Part shown: piece after piece, positions 61,901 to 64,000 of the stretch
How positions within the stretch are numbered: position 1 is the stretch's first letter
How the letters are laid out: every line of letters begins with the position of its first letter
Translations under genes and position numbers: made by a program
Notes under the pieces: generated by a model
Told to the model about the DNA's origin: nothing
The model's database searches: none
What the model saw: the letters and a program-made list of their open reading frames with translations, nothing else
DNA from: Siphonodentalium dalli
Taxonomy: Eukaryota; Mollusca; Scaphopoda; Gadilida; Siphonodentaliidae
Assembly (NCBI GenBank): GCA_032622095.1
Contig: CP136062.1
Span: forward strand, 163,988,875 to 164,052,874
DNA: 64,000 nucleotides
Direction of reading: 5' to 3'

Positions 61901-62880
61901 CACTAAACATATATTTTTTTTATCAGTTTTGGTGATCCTCCCATCCCTATTTCAGCCACGCCACTTTTGTCATCATTAAACCACACACTTAGACTCATTG
62001 TGGAAATCCATATACTAGTATATAAAATTGGTGAAAATTGGCGAGTATACAAATTCGTATCAAATTTAGGGCCCCCACATCTCTCGCCCAAATGGCACCA
62101 AGTTGGCTTGGCGTATCTAAACCACACAATTAGATTCCTCGTATCAGGGAAAAGAATATGTATCAATCTGGTGGAAATCAGCGCTAAACATACTGTTTTA
62201 TCTTTTTTTGTGAGTGTCCCTCTCACCCTACGCATTCCTGACTCGAATTGCCCCACTTGTGACATCCTTAAACCACACAATAGACTCCTGATATCATGGA
62301 GCTGATTATTTATAAGTTTGGTGCTAATCGGCGACTAAACAAATTTTGATCAAATTTAGTGCCCACCTCATCTCTCACCAAACATCACAAATATGGTGTC
62401 TGTAAATCACATGATTAGACTCCTCGTATCATGAATAAGTATGTGTACCACTTTGGTGGAAATTGGCGCTAAAAATATTGCATACAAATTTTGATGCCCC
62501 TCTGCCTTTCAGTGCACCCCGGACTCGAATGACGCCACTTTTTACAGATTTAAGCCACACCATTAGACTCCTCATACCATGGGGATGATATTGTATAGGT
62601 GTGGTGGCAATCGGCAACTGAACCTAGATACTTATCAAATTAAGTGCCCCCCACAATCTGTCATCCAAACGACAGCAATTTGGCGTCTTTAAATCACAAA
62701 CTTAGATTCCTTGTATCATGGAGATGAATATATATCAATTTGGTGGAAATCGGCGCTAAATTAGTTTTATCAATTTTTGTTCCCCTCTCCCCTATTCATC
62801 CCTGGCGCGAACGGCGCCACTTTTGACATTTTTAAACCACACCATTAGACGCATCATATCATGGGAATGATTCTATATAA
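61900..62880. repeat. Diverged satellite units of about 150-300 bp
   Basis: Landmarks 'aaaccacacaattagactcc', 'tggtggaaatcggcgctaaa' and 'tttggtgcccctctc' recur about every 150 bp and alternate in type, giving a period of about 300 bp. They are older relatives of the units at 1-735 and 62880-63250. The 125-codon minus frame and the 112-codon plus frame here are repeat read-through. Confidence 0.82.
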
Positions 62881-64000
62881 GTTTTGCGGCAATCAGCGAC
62901 AAACATTTGTTCTGCCCTCCCCATTTTCTGCCCCTTTTGGTGCCATCTAGATGCCCCCTCGGCGCTAAAATTAGTTTTATGAGTTTTGGTGCCCCTTTCC
63001 CCTTCCGTGCATCCCTTAATCGAACGGCGCCACTTTTGACATATTTAAACCACACAATTAGAATCCTTATATCATGGGGATGATTATATATAAATTTTCG
63101 TGGCAATCGGCGACAAAAAATATTTCTGCCTCTCCCCATTTTCTGCCTGACAACAACGGCGTCACTTTAAAACATTCTAACCTGCACCATTATCTTTCTC
63201 GTAAAAAGTTACCCCTAGTAGACCCCATTGGTGCCATCTAGATGGTCCCCTGTGAATTTCTATAGAATACAGACAGACAGTCGCAAATATAGATATAGAT
63301 AAAGAGAGCATATCTGTTTGATGTGTATGTGGATATGTGCTGAACGTGTTTGTCATCTGGATTCAGAGCTAACCTGACGTCAATGTATACTCACCCTCTA
63401 AGTTCTAAAAATGGGCTTGGCTTATCTTCAAGGACCTCCCCATGATTGTTTTGGGAGCAAAAACACAGACTGGGCTTATCCTCAGAGATGGGCTTACTGA
63501 CGGGTGTATACAGTAAGCGACAGAATGCGTAATTTAAAATGCGAGCGGCTGATTACCACTCAACTGGCAGATTGTTGAAAACAGTGATACAGTATTTGAT
63601 TGACAAGGTCTTGAATTTCATGGCAAGAATCACAGTAGAACTAATAATTTTTGTTTCTAAATGCATGGTAAATCTTGCGACAAAATAGGCGAGCAGATAA
63701 CAATTTGTTATGCCAGGAAATTCCTGACATTAGCTGGAATCTTTTTTGGTGTGAAAGCCAACCATGCGGTAGTGTCTATTACATGGTTTGAAGCCCAGAG
63801 GGTAAAGTTACAACCACAGATCTTTATACCTGATGCTAAACTAGCACAAATTCAACACTATTACTACATGTTCCAAACTGTGCATGTAAAGGCGGTAGTG
63901 CTGGGATGGTTGTCCAGATATCCGGTTACGATTCGGTTACGCGTGTCAACCGGTTCGAGGAGGCCACAAGCGGATAACCGTACTATTGATAACGATCGTA
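62880..64000. repeat. Right copy of the long direct repeat, cut by the window end
   Basis: Matches 150-1489 in the same orientation, with scattered single-base differences (for example 'atagagacagacagacattc' against 'atacagacagacagtc'). The match continues to base 64000, which corresponds to base 1489. It has one satellite unit fewer than the left copy. This is the direct evidence for a repeated unit of about 62.5 kb. Confidence 0.9.

Noticed and set aside
61903-62305. Overlapping open frames of 125 and 112 codons on opposite strands
   Set aside because: Both lie in diverged satellite units, and similar frames appear in every unit of that repeat.

Overview
This is a stretch of animal nuclear DNA, most likely from a marine mollusc (probably a bivalve). 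It is AT-rich and crowded with repeats. Spliced exons with GT/AG borders are separated by kilobase introns. Many repeats carry the 'ggcataactc ... gacggacggac ... cccgcaaattt' type of sequence that I associate with molluscan genomes. No bacterial genes, operons, rRNA or CRISPR are present. The species call is inference; eukaryotic origin is secure.

The only conserved cellular gene is VPS4, the AAA ATPase that disassembles ESCRT-III. All of its exons are on the minus strand. I located 12 coding exons whose reading phases join perfectly into a 424-residue VPS4, but they lie in permuted order. Exons 5-12 (AAA domain to stop codon) run from 57146 down to 18955. Exons 1-4 (start codon, MIT domain, linker) lie downstream of that stop, from 9049 to 6138. 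The simplest reading is two head-to-tail VPS4 copies: the 3' part of one (gene B) and the 5' part of the next (gene A), about 9.9 kb apart. In support, bases 1-1489 recur at about 62880-64000 with roughly 97-98% identity. In this reading both copies are intron 4 sequence of a unit with a period near 62.5 kb.

Layout: 1-735 satellite; 1-1489 left copy of the direct repeat; 2.3-5.2 kb fold-back repeat with a strongly G/T-rich arm; 6.1-9.05 kb VPS4 gene A exons 4 to 1; 9.4-12.4 kb two tandem-repeat blocks, including a 29-bp minisatellite; 13.4-18.7 kb interspersed repeats; 18.95-57.15 kb VPS4 gene B exons 12 to 5, whose introns hold most of the mobile elements; 57.2-60.3 kb broken transposon-type gene; 61.9-64 kb satellite and right copy of the direct repeat.

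Mobile DNA includes a Tigger/pogo element with a frameshifted transposase (about 28.1-36.6 kb, split by a nested insertion of about 5.5 kb) and a Tigger-ended deletion derivative filled with a minisatellite of about 147 bp. There are also a 3.35-kb element with long inverted ends containing two further elements, three hAT-like elements, two non-autonomous Helitrons, four copies of a double-hairpin element, and several short TA-flanked elements. Most other long open frames are read-through of these repeats.
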